Of a stretch of DNA of 64,000 nt, positions 26,832-35,756 are shown piece by piece. Origin of the DNA: HXMU1420-13 sp024742815 (lineage in GTDB: Bacteria; Bacteroidota; Rhodothermia; Balneolales; Balneolaceae); contig JANSXX010000014.1 in the NCBI GenBank assembly GCA_024742815.1, positions 34,721 to 98,720 on the forward strand, written 5' to 3'. The translations under genes and the position numbers were made by a program. Every line of letters starts with the position of its first letter. The stretch's first letter is position 1. The notes below the pieces were generated by a model. It did not search any database and was not told the DNA's origin. It saw only the letters and a program-made list of their open reading frames with translations.

Positions 26832-27663
26832 AATTCTGTGTGATAATCGATAGATTTTCTTTTAATGATTTAGCTGCATTCCCGACATATTCTAACCAGT
26901 TTTCATGTTCTGCCCCTGCATAAATAATTCCCCTACTTGAGTTGATTAGTGGAATCCCTTCATGTGCAGCCAAAGTATTGGCCAATTCTTCAATATTTCC
27001 TCCCTGAGCTCCCACACCGGGAATTAGTAAGCTGGCTTTTGAGTGATGTTCAATTACCGATCTTGCCTCAGCCGATTGTGTGGCACCAACCACCATTCCT
27101 AAATGAGCTTCGGTATGGATTGAGCGCTCAAACAACGTATGGGCAATATATTCGGCCATCATATCAAATCCTTCGAATGGCTTTTTCAGGAAATCGTCAG
27201 CGCCGGGATTTGATGTTAACGCCAGAACATATACTCCTTTGGTTTCATCAGATGAAAATGCATCTAAGGTCTCGAAACCCATTAACGGATTAAGTGTAAT
27301 CGCATCAACATTGAAGGTATCGAAAAATGCTTTTTTATAGTGTTCTGCAGTACTACTAATATCACCACGTTTGGCATCGGCAATGATAATCTTGTCGTCG
27401 GGAATGATCTCAATAACCTCATCCAAAACCTTTAACCCTTTCTTACCAAGTGCTTCAAAAAAGGCCAGATTGGGTTTATATGCCGCGCAGTGATCTTTGG
27501 TAACTTCCACTACCATAGAACAAAATTCGTAGACTAGTTCACTGGTAGAGCCAATCTTTTTACGGGTAGCATCCGGCAGCAGATTCAGATTGGGATCGAG
27601 CCCTACACAAAGCGTAGAATTTGAATTTTTTACCGCTGTTTGCAGCTTTTCGAGGTAGGTCAT
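26821..27663 (-). CDS. pyrF: Orotidine 5'-phosphate decarboxylase, type 2
   Basis: Converts OMP to UMP, the last step of de novo pyrimidine synthesis. The catalytic Asp-x-Lys-x-x-Asp array is Asp96, Lys98, Asp101 in IIADAKRGDISSTAEHY. The long form (280 residues), with DAITLNPLMGFETLDAF and YVLALTSNPGADDF, is characteristic of the type-2 subfamily. The phosphate-binding end is LIPGVGAQGG and NSSRGIIYAG. It overlaps rnhA by 11 bp and is 72 bp downstream of the small FeoB-associated gene. Confidence 0.94.
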   Translation of the reverse strand: MTYLEKLQTAVKNSNSTLCVGLDPNLNLLPDATRKKIGSTSELVYEFCSMVVEVTKDHCAAYKPNLAFFEALGKKGLKVLDEVIEIIPDDKIIIADAKRGDISSTAEHYKKAFFDTFNVDAITLNPLMGFETLDAFSSDETKGVYVLALTSNPGADDFLKKPFEGFDMMAEYIAHTLFERSIHTEAHLGMVVGATQSAEARSVIEHHSKASLLIPGVGAQGGNIEELANTLAAHEGIPLINSSRGIIYAGAEHENWLEYVGNAAKSLKENLSIITQNYVG

Positions 27664-27735
27664 TGAGTTAAGTTTGAGTAGCTGAGAAGTTAGCTAACAC
27701 TTGCAGCTTACTCAAGGTGTATTTCCGAACAATGC

Positions 27736-27885
27736 TCAATGGTTGCAATTACAATCCTGACCGCATTTTTTCTCTTTTTGGGAATCGCCGGTTAATGGCT
27801 TAATGATATATCTGTTTGAAATGTAACCAATCACAAATATTAGCATACAAACTGCAATAATTGATTGAAGATCAAGATTTAGCAT
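27736..27885 (-). CDS. FeoB-associated Cys-rich membrane protein (49 aa)
   Basis: A 49-residue ORF. It begins with an ATG at 27885, two bases past the feoB stop codon (1-nt gap), and ends with TGA at 27736-27738. Residues ~8-25 form one membrane helix (IIAVCMLIFVIGYISNR), and the short cytoplasmic tail ends in CGQDCNCNH with cysteines 41, 45 and 47. This is the size, topology and genomic position of the FeoB-associated Cys-rich membrane proteins (FeoB_associated, FeoC-like in position) found after feoB in other bacteria. It probably binds iron or an Fe-S cluster and assists FeoB; that role is from family context. Confidence 0.85.
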   Translation of the reverse strand: MLNLDLQSIIAVCMLIFVIGYISNRYIIKPLTGDSQKEKKCGQDCNCNH

Positions 27886-27886
27886 C

Positions 27887-30007
27887 TTATAAATTACTCC
27901 CAATCTGAAATGTGATCAGTGAACAAACATAAGCCAGCGCACTCATGTACACGAACATAGCTGTGGGCCATTTCCATGAATTTGTTTCTCGGCGTACAAT
28001 GGCAATCGTGCTCATACATTGCATTGCAAGTGCAAAAAAGACCATAAGTGATAAGGCTGTAGCTACGGAATAGATTGGTTGCCCGGTTTTCGGATCGGTA
28101 TCGTTAATCAGTTTTTCCTTCAGCGTTACGATGTCTTCATCGCTGCCCTCGATGCTGTAAATAGTGTTCAGTGTTCCTACCATAACTTCACGAGCTGCAA
28201 AGGATGTAAGTAATCCGATTCCAATTTTCCAATCGAAACCTAACGGCTCAATGGTTGGCTCAATAATCTGCCCGAATTGTCCCGCAAAACTATTTCGAAG
28301 TTGATAGGATTCAATAGTCTCACCCTCGTAAGCATTTTGATCATATTCTTGTTGATCTACACCGGGAAACGAAGCCAAGAACCATAATACAATAGATATA
28401 GCTACAATAATTTTCCCGGCTTCTTTTACAAAAATCCATCCTCGGTCAGCAACGTTTTTAAACACTACATCCCATTTTGGCATTTTATAAGCCGGGAGCT
28501 CCATAATAAACGGTGTTTGCTGTCCTTTTGGGAAAAACCATTTCATAACAGCCGCCGCGATTAGGGCCATCACAATCCCAAAAATGTATAACCCAAAAAA
28601 TGTAATCCCCTGATAGGTAAAAATTCCCAATACAGGCGTAGCAGGGATAAATGCAGCTATAAGCAAGGCATAAACCGGTAAACGAGCCGAACACGCCATA
28701 AACGGCAACACCATGATGGTGATAATTCGATCGCGCCAGTTTTCTATGGTACGGGTTGCCATAATTCCGGGGATAGCGCACGCAAAACCTGACATCAGGG
28801 GCACCACAGATCGCCCATGCAAGCCAACTTTGGTCATAAATCCATCCATCACGAAAGCTGCCCTGGCCATATATCCGGTTCCTTCCAGGATGTAAATAAA
28901 GAAAAACAGGAACACAATTTGCGGCAGGAAAATAACAACTCCGCCAAGCCCGGCAATCACTCCTTCAACTAATAAGTCGTTTAGAATTCCGGGTGGCAAG
29001 GCATTAGCAACCCAATTTCCTGTTTCAATAAAAATCAGATCGATGAAATCCATAAATGGAGTTGCCCAGCTAAAAATAGCTTGAAACATCAACAACAAAA
29101 TGGAAGTGAAAATAATAGGCCCAAATACTTTGTGGGTAACCACACTATCAATTCGATCGGTTATGCTAAGCGATGTATTCGTGTTTTGCTGAGTTGCATC
29201 TTTTGTACACCGATCAATAAAATCGTAGCGTTGGAGCACTTCAGCAGCCATTGGGTTTTCGCCGGCCTGCTCGAGAATCTCTCTCGCTTGTTCAATGACT
29301 TTTAACCCTTTTTCCTGCTCTTCATAAGTGTAAAAAATATGCTCAAAATTCCCTTCAGAAATAAGTCTTAGCGCCTCTGTATGTTGCGCGCTTTCAGGAA
29401 TATTCGTGTGAGGCTGAATCCACTCTTTCTTCACTTTCCCCAAAGCCTGCCGCAACTGAAAGCTATCCAACCAAGCTAAGGGTGATGGAGGACTTAATTC
29501 CGCTTTTGCCACAAACTGCTTTAAGCGTTCAATATCTTCTCTCTTTTTCGCTGAAATTGAAATTACGGGAATGCCAAGATTCTCGGAAAGGATTTGCTCG
29601 TTGATGGTAATTTGCTTCTGTTCAGCAACATCCATCATATTTAGTACCAAAATAACCGGGATTTCCAGATCCAATAATTGCGAAACCAGAAATAGATTTC
29701 GATCCAGATTTGTAACATCCACGACAGCCAGAACCAGATCCGGCTTTTCTTCATGCTCGTAACTTCCAATCAATGCCTGATAAGCAATGCGCTCGTCCAG
29801 TTTTTTGTAATTCAAACTGTATGCACCGGGAAGATCAATGATCTGATGGAGCACTCCTCCTATTATCGACGTACCTACTTTTCGCTCTACCGTAATCCCC
29901 GGGTAGTTCGCAATTTTTTGACGCAATCCGGTCAGTGCGTTAAAAACAGTTGATTTCCCCGTATTTGGGTTACCAACTAATGCAATGGTTTTAGGAGTTT
30001 GTTCCAC
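27887..30007 (-). CDS. feoB: Ferrous iron transport protein B
   Basis: A 706-residue inner-membrane Fe(II) transporter with an N-terminal G domain: G1 GNPNTGKST (residues 12-20), G3 DLPGAYSL and G4 NMMD. A helical GDI-like region (~170-290) follows. The membrane part has two Gate-type repeats (GLGGVVIFLPQIVFLFFFIYILEGTGYMARAAFVMD; SFAAREVMVGTLNTIY) with the conserved Cys in LPFMACSARLPVYALL. The GTG start overlaps the feoA stop codon by one base (TAGTG), so it is translationally coupled. It is the third gene of a feoA2-feoA-feoB-small-protein operon. Confidence 0.96.
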   Translation of the reverse strand: MEQTPKTIALVGNPNTGKSTVFNALTGLRQKIANYPGITVERKVGTSIIGGVLHQIIDLPGAYSLNYKKLDERIAYQALIGSYEHEEKPDLVLAVVDVTNLDRNLFLVSQLLDLEIPVILVLNMMDVAEQKQITINEQILSENLGIPVISISAKKREDIERLKQFVAKAELSPPSPLAWLDSFQLRQALGKVKKEWIQPHTNIPESAQHTEALRLISEGNFEHIFYTYEEQEKGLKVIEQAREILEQAGENPMAAEVLQRYDFIDRCTKDATQQNTNTSLSITDRIDSVVTHKVFGPIIFTSILLLMFQAIFSWATPFMDFIDLIFIETGNWVANALPPGILNDLLVEGVIAGLGGVVIFLPQIVFLFFFIYILEGTGYMARAAFVMDGFMTKVGLHGRSVVPLMSGFACAIPGIMATRTIENWRDRIITIMVLPFMACSARLPVYALLIAAFIPATPVLGIFTYQGITFFGLYIFGIVMALIAAAVMKWFFPKGQQTPFIMELPAYKMPKWDVVFKNVADRGWIFVKEAGKIIVAISIVLWFLASFPGVDQQEYDQNAYEGETIESYQLRNSFAGQFGQIIEPTIEPLGFDWKIGIGLLTSFAAREVMVGTLNTIYSIEGSDEDIVTLKEKLINDTDPKTGQPIYSVATALSLMVFFALAMQCMSTIAIVRRETNSWKWPTAMFVYMSALAYVCSLITFQIGSNL

Positions 30008-30228
30008 TAGTTTTCCAGTTCAATACATTCAGCTTCCGACTTGCGTAAGGTGTAGAAAGAATTACGCACTTTTATTTCGATTGGAAACCCTGTTGGAGCT
30101 TTTCGGATCATTTCCAGACTTATTCCCGGCAAAATTCCCATTTCCATAAGCCGCGTGGTTTCTGCACCGGTTATCGTTCGGATTTGATAGGCTCCCGGTA
30201 TAGATATGTTCGAAAGTTTGGTTGACAT
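30007..30228 (-). CDS. feoA: Ferrous iron transport protein A (FeoA)
   Basis: A 73-residue SH3-like cytoplasmic protein. The FeoA hallmark TTRLMEMGILPGISLEMIRKAPTGFPIEIKVRN is present almost in full. It regulates or stabilises FeoB in studied systems. It has no cysteines, unlike its neighbour. The stop codon shares a base with the feoB start, and the gene begins 4 bp after the second FeoA ends. Confidence 0.92.
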   Translation of the reverse strand: MSTKLSNISIPGAYQIRTITGAETTRLMEMGILPGISLEMIRKAPTGFPIEIKVRNSFYTLRKSEAECIELEN

Positions 30229-30232
30229 CCGG

Positions 30233-30451
30233 TTAGTTTGAGCTTACAAGAATTGATTTTGCAATATCTGAATTGATTGCAAGTCGAGTCTCTCCCACTT
30301 TAAAAATCACATTTTTTTGATTGGATATAATCACACCTTTCGCACCCTCTATACACCCAAGTTCATTCAACCTGCACACATCTTCACAATGGCAGTTAAT
30401 ACACTTTACCACTACTTCTTCGCCTTCCTTTGTAAGATTTAACGGGTACAT
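30233..30451 (-). CDS. Second FeoA-domain protein with cysteine cluster
   Basis: A 72-residue FeoA-like protein and the first gene of the iron operon. The fold is recognisable from LNELGCIEGAKGVIIS and VGETRLAINSDIAKSILV. The first half carries five cysteines (Cys17, 20, 22, 26, 33; CINCHCEDVCRLNELGC), a pattern absent from the neighbouring FeoA and well suited to bind iron or an Fe-S cluster. Redox or iron sensing for FeoB is inference. An 8-bp inverted repeat lies just upstream of its start. Confidence 0.85.
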   Translation of the reverse strand: MYPLNLTKEGEEVVVKCINCHCEDVCRLNELGCIEGAKGVIISNQKNVIFKVGETRLAINSDIAKSILVSSN

Positions 30452-30455
30452 ATTC

Positions 30456-30480
30456 CTTATTTAAATGTGATCTAAATAAG
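30456..30480. promoter_or_regulatory. Candidate operator of the feo operon
   Basis: CTTATTTA (30456-30463) and TAAATAAG (30473-30480) form a perfect 8-bp inverted repeat with a 9-bp spacer, ending 5 bp before the first start codon. AT-rich dyads in this position are typical of iron repressor sites (Fur or DtxR family); the exact regulator cannot be told. Confidence 0.45.
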
Positions 30481-30525
30481 ATAGAGATTATATGCTAAAA
30501 AAGTATATGGGAGACGTAAAAAACT

Positions 30526-31158
30526 CTATAGTACAGATTCGGGTAAGATTTCCTCAAAGCCATGGGGCGGCTTATGCAGCGTCCACGTTTCGAAATAAAA
30601 ATGGCGCTCGCTGCTTACTCTCTTTCCGTTTATACTGAATACTCGGAATCCTGATTCCAACATTTTTTGAAGCGGATAAAAGAATCGGGTATATAAATTA
30701 TCCCGACTAAAAATCTGAACATCGAAGCCGTTTGGAGCTTCCCTTTTATAAATGGCAATCCAGCCTTTCTCCAGAATATCTCGCAGCACTTTTCCTGAAA
30801 ATGAGTGAATACTATCGGTAGGGAGAGTTTCATCTGCCAATAAAATCATTTCATTGTTTTCGATAGCTAACAAGGCTTGTTTTAACTCACTGAAACCTCC
30901 GTTCGCTGTTTGAAAAGTTTGTGCACCCAGTCCTGCCTGTATGGTTTGAATAATAGGGTCGAATCTCGACAAATTATTTACTCCAAATTGCTGCTCTTCA
31001 ATCACACTACCGCTAAAATATAGCGTTGAATAGGTAGGGTCCGGTTGAGTAAACATGGCCAAAGGATCGTTTTCCGTTTCCGAAGCAGTTGCTGGTGCAA
31101 GTTGCTCCATACGTTGATCATGATGAAAAATCAGCTTTAGGATATCAGTATTCGGCAT
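30526..31158 (-). CDS. Conserved hypothetical protein
   Basis: A 210-residue soluble protein with no signal peptide or membrane segment. It contains aromatic-rich strands (YSTLYFSGSV, WIAIYKREAPNGFDVQIFSR, NLYTRFFYPLQKMLESGFRVF, HFYFETWTLHKPPHGFEEI). I do not recognise a family or an active-site motif. It lies between the hppA terminator and the feo operon on the same strand; the 75 bp before feo contain the candidate iron operator, so it is probably not part of that operon. Confidence 0.65.
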   Translation of the reverse strand: MPNTDILKLIFHHDQRMEQLAPATASETENDPLAMFTQPDPTYSTLYFSGSVIEEQQFGVNNLSRFDPIIQTIQAGLGAQTFQTANGGFSELKQALLAIENNEMILLADETLPTDSIHSFSGKVLRDILEKGWIAIYKREAPNGFDVQIFSRDNLYTRFFYPLQKMLESGFRVFSINGKRVSSERHFYFETWTLHKPPHGFEEILPESVL

Positions 31159-31183
31159 ATTTGTAGTGTAAGAAGAAATAAAA

Positions 31184-31214
31184 AATCCCGGCTACAACTG
31201 GTGCAACCGGGATT
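31184..31214 (-). terminator. Intrinsic terminator after hppA
   Basis: AATCCCGG (31184-31191) pairs with CCGGGATT (31207-31214). On the minus strand the stem is followed by a T-rich run, placing it 25 bp after the hppA stop. Confidence 0.75.
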
Positions 31215-31238
31215 AAAGTTAACAAATCCTGTGATGGA

Positions 31239-33449
31239 TTAGATCATTGTAGCAATAACAAGAGCTACAACCGACATCAACTTAAGAAGAATGTTAAGTG
31301 ATGGTCCGGAAGTATCCTTAAATGGATCACCTACGGTATCACCTACAACACCTGCTTTGTGTGGCTCTGAACCTTTGCCGTACTTAACGCCATCGATTTC
31401 AACACCTTCTTCAATCATTTTCTTAGCGTTATCCCATGCACCACCAGCGTTAGACTGGAAAAGTGCCATTAATACACCGGCAGAAGTTACACCAGCTAAT
31501 AAACCACCAAGCATTTTAGCACCAAGAGTTGGGTCATCGCTAATGAAGCCAGGTACAAATCCGAATAGAACCGGTACGATTACCGCTAATAAACCCGGTA
31601 ATACCATCTCACGGATAGAAGCAGTAGTTGAAATCTCAACACACTTCTCATATTCCGCTTTACCATCGGCAGCTTCAAAAGTATCCTGATCTTCTTTACT
31701 CCAGGTTTTGAAATCAGCACCTTCGTTTTTGTTCATAACATCCAAAGCAGCTCTTAATTCCGGAATAGCTTTGAATTGACGACGAACTTCTTCGATCATA
31801 CTCATCGCAGCTCTACCTACCGCATTCATTGAAAGAGCAGAGAACAAGAATGGAAGCATCGCTCCAACAAAAAGAGCAGCCATTACATATGGGTTGGTGA
31901 TGTTTATCACTACTTCCAAACCGGGATTTACCGCTTCGTAAGCAGTAATGAAGGCAGCAAATAATGCTAATGCAGTTAAGGCTGCAGAACCGATTGCAAA
32001 ACCTTTACCAATAGCTGCAGTAGTGTTACCAACTGCATCTAATTTATCTGTACGCTCGCGCACTTGCGGCTCAAGTTCAGCCATTTCAGCTATACCACCG
32101 GCGTTGTCAGAAATAGGACCGTAAGCATCAACAGCTAATTGAATACCGGTGTTTGCAAGCATACCAACAGCGGCAATTGCAATACCATAAAGACCGGCAA
32201 AGCTATAAGCACCAATAATAGCGATCGCTATAATGATGATAGGAATAGCGGTAGAAATCATACCAACACCTAAACCGGCGATAATGTTTGTTGCAGAACC
32301 GGTAACAGACTGCTTAACAATAGAAATAACCGGCTTTGTACCAGTTCCGGTGTAATGCTCGGTTACAAAACCAATTGCAAGACCTGAAATCAAGCCAAAA
32401 ATAGTAGCGATAAATACACCTGTGCTTGTGTATTCGATTCCTGTGAATGTCCAGCTTTCAGGAAGCATCCAAGTAATAATGAAATACGAAGCAACTAACA
32501 TTACCACACCGGAAAATAACTCACCCATGTTTAATGCTTTTTGTGGATCTCCACCTTCTTTAACACGAACTAAGAATGTTCCCAAAATAGAAGTAACAAT
32601 TCCGGTTCCTGCAAGTACGAGTGGTAACATTACAGCTGATAAACCTTGAAAACCGTCGCTCCAGCTTGGGATAGTCATGAATGCAGCGCCCAATACCATT
32701 GTACCAATAATAGAACCAACATAAGACTCGAAAAGATCGGCGCCCATACCGGCTACGTCACCTACGTTATCTCCAACGTTATCGGCAATAGTTGCTGGGT
32801 TTAGTGGGTGATCTTCAGGAATTCCTGCTTCTACTTTACCAACAAGGTCAGCTCCAACATCGGCAGCTTTTGTATAGATACCACCACCAACACGTGCAAA
32901 CAAAGCGATTGAAGATGCACCAAAAGAAAAACCGGTAACGATGGCAAGTACGCGGTTTACGGCGTCAGCACCTTCGATACCAAATACGTTAGAAAAGATG
33001 AAAAACAAGATCGAAAGACCAAGTACACCTAAACCAACTACGCCAAGTCCCATTACAGATCCACCTGCAAAGGCAACTTCAAGACCTTTGCCTAGGCTTT
33101 CACGGGCAGCATTAGTGGTTCTAACGTTTGCTTTGGTGGCAACTTTCATTCCGATGAATCCTGCCAGGCCGGAACAAATCGCTCCAACAATAAATGAAAT
33201 GGCAACCATCCAGCTTGATGTTACTGCATCTGCGCTTAATGCTAAGATTACGGCAACAACAATCACAAATATTGAAAGTACGCGGTACTCAGCTTTTAGG
33301 AAAGCCATCGCTCCGTTTGAAATACTCTCAGCAATACGCCCCATTCTTTCGGTACCAACTTCTTGTTTCGAAACCCAAGAAGATTTGAACGCGGTGTAAA
33401 GTAGGGCTATCACACCCGCCGCAATTGAGAAAAAGATTATGTTTTGCAT
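31239..33449 (-). CDS. hppA: Membrane-bound ion-pumping pyrophosphatase, K+-dependent type
   Basis: A 736-residue integral membrane protein with ~16 helices that couples pyrophosphate hydrolysis to Na+ or H+ export. The substrate site is GGGIYTKAADVGADLVGKVEAG, with the acidic run NPATIADNVGDNVGDVAGMGADLFESY and a second acidic site near the C-terminus (GDTVGDPFKDTSGPS). The residue that separates the two subclasses is Ala in GNTTAAIGKG, the K+-dependent signature (Lys in K+-independent enzymes). Many such enzymes pump Na+, but the ion is not decidable by eye. It lies 40 bp after pth and is followed by a strong terminator. Confidence 0.95.
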   Translation of the reverse strand: MQNIIFFSIAAGVIALLYTAFKSSWVSKQEVGTERMGRIAESISNGAMAFLKAEYRVLSIFVIVVAVILALSADAVTSSWMVAISFIVGAICSGLAGFIGMKVATKANVRTTNAARESLGKGLEVAFAGGSVMGLGVVGLGVLGLSILFFIFSNVFGIEGADAVNRVLAIVTGFSFGASSIALFARVGGGIYTKAADVGADLVGKVEAGIPEDHPLNPATIADNVGDNVGDVAGMGADLFESYVGSIIGTMVLGAAFMTIPSWSDGFQGLSAVMLPLVLAGTGIVTSILGTFLVRVKEGGDPQKALNMGELFSGVVMLVASYFIITWMLPESWTFTGIEYTSTGVFIATIFGLISGLAIGFVTEHYTGTGTKPVISIVKQSVTGSATNIIAGLGVGMISTAIPIIIIAIAIIGAYSFAGLYGIAIAAVGMLANTGIQLAVDAYGPISDNAGGIAEMAELEPQVRERTDKLDAVGNTTAAIGKGFAIGSAALTALALFAAFITAYEAVNPGLEVVINITNPYVMAALFVGAMLPFLFSALSMNAVGRAAMSMIEEVRRQFKAIPELRAALDVMNKNEGADFKTWSKEDQDTFEAADGKAEYEKCVEISTTASIREMVLPGLLAVIVPVLFGFVPGFISDDPTLGAKMLGGLLAGVTSAGVLMALFQSNAGGAWDNAKKMIEEGVEIDGVKYGKGSEPHKAGVVGDTVGDPFKDTSGPSLNILLKLMSVVALVIATMI

Positions 33450-33489
33450 AACTCCGTTAAGGTTTGTTTAAGAATCCCCCGAAGGGTTT

Positions 33490-34044
33490 TCAATTATAAA
33501 AGTTCATTGCTCTTTCAATACCCAAATTCACGAATGCAAGAGCAGCTTCGTGAGCTTTTTGGATGGAATTAGTTACTTCATCCATCTCATCCAAATCAAA
33601 CGGGGAAAGCACGTAATCTACTTGCCGCCCTCGTTTAAAATCGTTTCCAATACCAACCCTCAGCCGTGGATATTCTCGGCCAATTTTTTCGTTGATATCA
33701 GCAATTCCGTTATGTCCGCCATCACTGCCTCGTGGCTTCATGCGTGTACTTCCAACCGGTAGATTCAAATCGTCGTAAATAACTAAACAATCTTCCTTGG
33801 TGGTATTATAGTTCGCAAGCGCCTTTTTCACAGCAGTTCCACTGCGATTCATATAGGTTGTTGGCTTAATTAATATCACTTTTCTGCCTTTGTGCCGCCC
33901 TTCAGCAACTACGTAAGGACCTCCACCAGCTTTAAAACTGATAGAGAGTTTTTGTGCAATTAAGTCAACAACCTCAAAACCAATATTATGGCGGGTACCC
34001 TCATATTCCTGCCCAACATTTCCTAATCCTACGATAATGGACAT
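33490..34044 (-). CDS. pth: Peptidyl-tRNA hydrolase
   Basis: A 184-residue enzyme that recycles peptidyl-tRNA dropped by ribosomes. The catalytic residues are present: Asn9 in GLGNVG, His19 in GTRHNIGF, Asp in VIYDDLNLPVG (91/92) and the basic GSDGGHNGIADI loop. It is 24 bp downstream of rplY, in the common prs-rplY-pth order of this phylum. Confidence 0.96.
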   Translation of the reverse strand: MSIIVGLGNVGQEYEGTRHNIGFEVVDLIAQKLSISFKAGGGPYVVAEGRHKGRKVILIKPTTYMNRSGTAVKKALANYNTTKEDCLVIYDDLNLPVGSTRMKPRGSDGGHNGIADINEKIGREYPRLRVGIGNDFKRGRQVDYVLSPFDLDEMDEVTNSIQKAHEAALAFVNLGIERAMNFYN

Positions 34045-34068
34045 AAGTGATGGATACCCTATTGGTTT

Positions 34069-34734
34069 TTACTCTTCTGCTGAAGATTCCTCAGTTGATT
34101 CTTCATCACCTTCTGCGCCTTCAGCATCTTCAGCGTCCTCATCTTCGTCATCATCCAGCACTTCGCTAACAAGCTTACCTTTTGGCGGACGAATGTTTAC
34201 AATTGTTCGAGTTAAACTATCGATTGGCACAATACCTTCGAGGTCTAAATCACCAACGTGGATCGATTGCCCGATCTTCAATGGAGTAATATCTACAACA
34301 AACTCAGCAGGAATGTACTGTGGAAGTACGCGAATTCGAAGATATTTCATAGGTTGGAACAAGCGTCCACCACTTTCAACAACTCCACGTGCAGCACCAG
34401 TAACTCTGAACGGTACACGCAATGTTACTTTATGATTGTCAGAAAGCACGTAGAAGTCGGCATGGATCGGGCGATCGGTTACCGGATCAAATTCAGTACG
34501 CTTTAAAAGCGTTTTGTACACCTTACCATCTACGGTAAGTTCTTGCAATTTGGTTTGAGACTTGCGAAGAATTCGCTCTAACTCAAGTTCATCAATCGAA
34601 AAATTTACGTTTTCTTCGATTTCGGGACCATAAAGAACAGCAGGTACACGCTTAGCAGCACGTAATTCGCGATTCGCTTTTTTGCTGGTCTCGCGAAGTG
34701 TTCCTTCGATTTTTACTAATTCAGGATATGACAT
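34069..34734 (-). CDS. rplY: 50S ribosomal protein L25 (CTC form)
   Basis: A 221-residue long form of L25 that binds 5S rRNA. The N-terminal L25 domain includes RELRAAKRVPAVLYG and the DPVTDRPIHADFYVL block, followed by the CTC beta domain (FVVDITPLKIGQSIHVGDL). It ends in a ~35-residue acidic tail (DDDEDEDAEDAEGAEGDEES), common in this form and compatible with life in salt. 17 bp downstream of prs. Confidence 0.95.
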   Translation of the reverse strand: MSYPELVKIEGTLRETSKKANRELRAAKRVPAVLYGPEIEENVNFSIDELELERILRKSQTKLQELTVDGKVYKTLLKRTEFDPVTDRPIHADFYVLSDNHKVTLRVPFRVTGAARGVVESGGRLFQPMKYLRIRVLPQYIPAEFVVDITPLKIGQSIHVGDLDLEGIVPIDSLTRTIVNIRPPKGKLVSEVLDDDEDEDAEDAEGAEGDEESTEESSAEE

Positions 34735-34751
34735 TTTTGGTTTCTGTAGTG

Positions 34752-35732
34752 TTAATTGTCAAACAAAGCACTGATGGTGTCATTAGTATGGATCCGCTGA
34801 ATGGCTTCTGCGAAAATATTCGCTACGCTAAGCACCTTAATTTTTTCGGATGGCTGACGCAACGGAATGGTATCACTTACTAATAATTCATCAATGGGAG
34901 AATCTTCGATGCGTTGAAATGCAGGGCCAGACAGTATTGGGTGCGTACACATAGCCACAATGCTAAGTGCGCCCCGCTCTTTCATAGCCGCAGCAGCGTT
35001 GGTAAGTGTTCCGGCCGTATCAATTAAATCGTCTACAATTAATACGTTTTTGCCTTCTACTTCCCCAATAATGTTCATGATCTCAGATTCGTTAGCTTTG
35101 GGCCTTCGCTTATCAATAAAGGCAAGCGAAGCACCTAGCTTTTTCGCGTACGAGCGAGACATTTTCAAACTACCAACATCGGGGGCAACAACTACCAGAT
35201 TCTCGATTGGATTTTTTGAGAGATGATCGATAAACACCCGGCTTGCATATAAATGATCGAGTGGAATATCGAAGAATCCTTGAATCTGTGCAGCGTGTAG
35301 ATCCATAGTCAACACACGGTCGGCGCCGGCTTCAACCAATAAATTCGCCATCAACTTCGACCCAATCGAAACACGCGGCTGATCTTTACGATCTTGCCGG
35401 GCATATCCGAAATAAGGGATTACAGCGGTAACACGTTTTACAGATGCGCGTTTAGCAGCATCTAACATCAATAATAATTCGATGATGTTATCGCCCGAAG
35501 GTGGGGTTGGTTGAACGATGAAAATATCTTCTCCGCGAATGCTTTGTTCGAATTTCACATACAGCTCTCCATCAGAGAAGCGCTTGAGCGTTACTTTTCC
35601 GAGCTGTGTACCATATTCTTTGGCAATAGCGCGAGCTAATGCCGGATTTGCGGTACCGGAGAATATTGCGAGAGGACTTTCCAAATTGCTAGCACTGAAA
35701 GATTCAGGATTACATAAAACAAAAGGATGCAT
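34752..35732 (-). CDS. prs: Ribose-phosphate pyrophosphokinase
   Basis: Makes PRPP from ribose 5-phosphate and ATP for nucleotide, His and Trp synthesis. Landmarks are FSGTANPALA (family N-terminus), RFSDGELYVKFEQSIRGEDIFIVQ, YFGYARQDRKDQPR, the metal site DLHAAQIQGFFDIPLDHL and the PRPP loop VLIVDDLIDTAGTL. The listed ATG gives ~20 extra N-terminal residues. That ATG and its next codons lie inside a terminator-like hairpin following tRNA-Gln (35716-35749), so the true start may be the TTG at 35684, which yields the usual family N-terminus. The catalytic body is unaffected. It leads the prs-rplY-pth-hppA run. Confidence 0.94.
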   Translation of the reverse strand: MHPFVLCNPESFSASNLESPLAIFSGTANPALARAIAKEYGTQLGKVTLKRFSDGELYVKFEQSIRGEDIFIVQPTPPSGDNIIELLLMLDAAKRASVKRVTAVIPYFGYARQDRKDQPRVSIGSKLMANLLVEAGADRVLTMDLHAAQIQGFFDIPLDHLYASRVFIDHLSKNPIENLVVVAPDVGSLKMSRSYAKKLGASLAFIDKRRPKANESEIMNIIGEVEGKNVLIVDDLIDTAGTLTNAAAAMKERGALSIVAMCTHPILSGPAFQRIEDSPIDELLVSDTIPLRQPSEKIKVLSVANIFAEAIQRIHTNDTISALFDN

Positions 35733-35749
35733 CCCTAATCATCCTTTTG
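35716..35749 (-). terminator. Terminator-like hairpin after tRNA-Gln overlapping the prs 5' end
   Basis: On the minus strand CAAAAGGATG and CATCCTTTTG (10-bp perfect stem, 35740-35749 with 35720-35729) enclose a 10-nt loop and are followed by TTTT. It begins 8 nt past the tRNA 3' end. The upstream-most prs ATG lies at the loop/stem junction. Confidence 0.6.
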
Positions 35750-35756
35750 AGTATAG

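Noticed and set aside
27664..27735. Short tandem repeat upstream of pyrF
   Set aside because: GAGTTAA/GTTTGAG/TAGCTGA-like units can be drawn but are too divergent to separate from chance.
33450..33489. Terminator between pth and hppA
   Set aside because: On the minus strand the CCC-TTCG-GGG stem is only 3 bp and is not followed by a proper T-tract, so transcription from prs to hppA is plausible.
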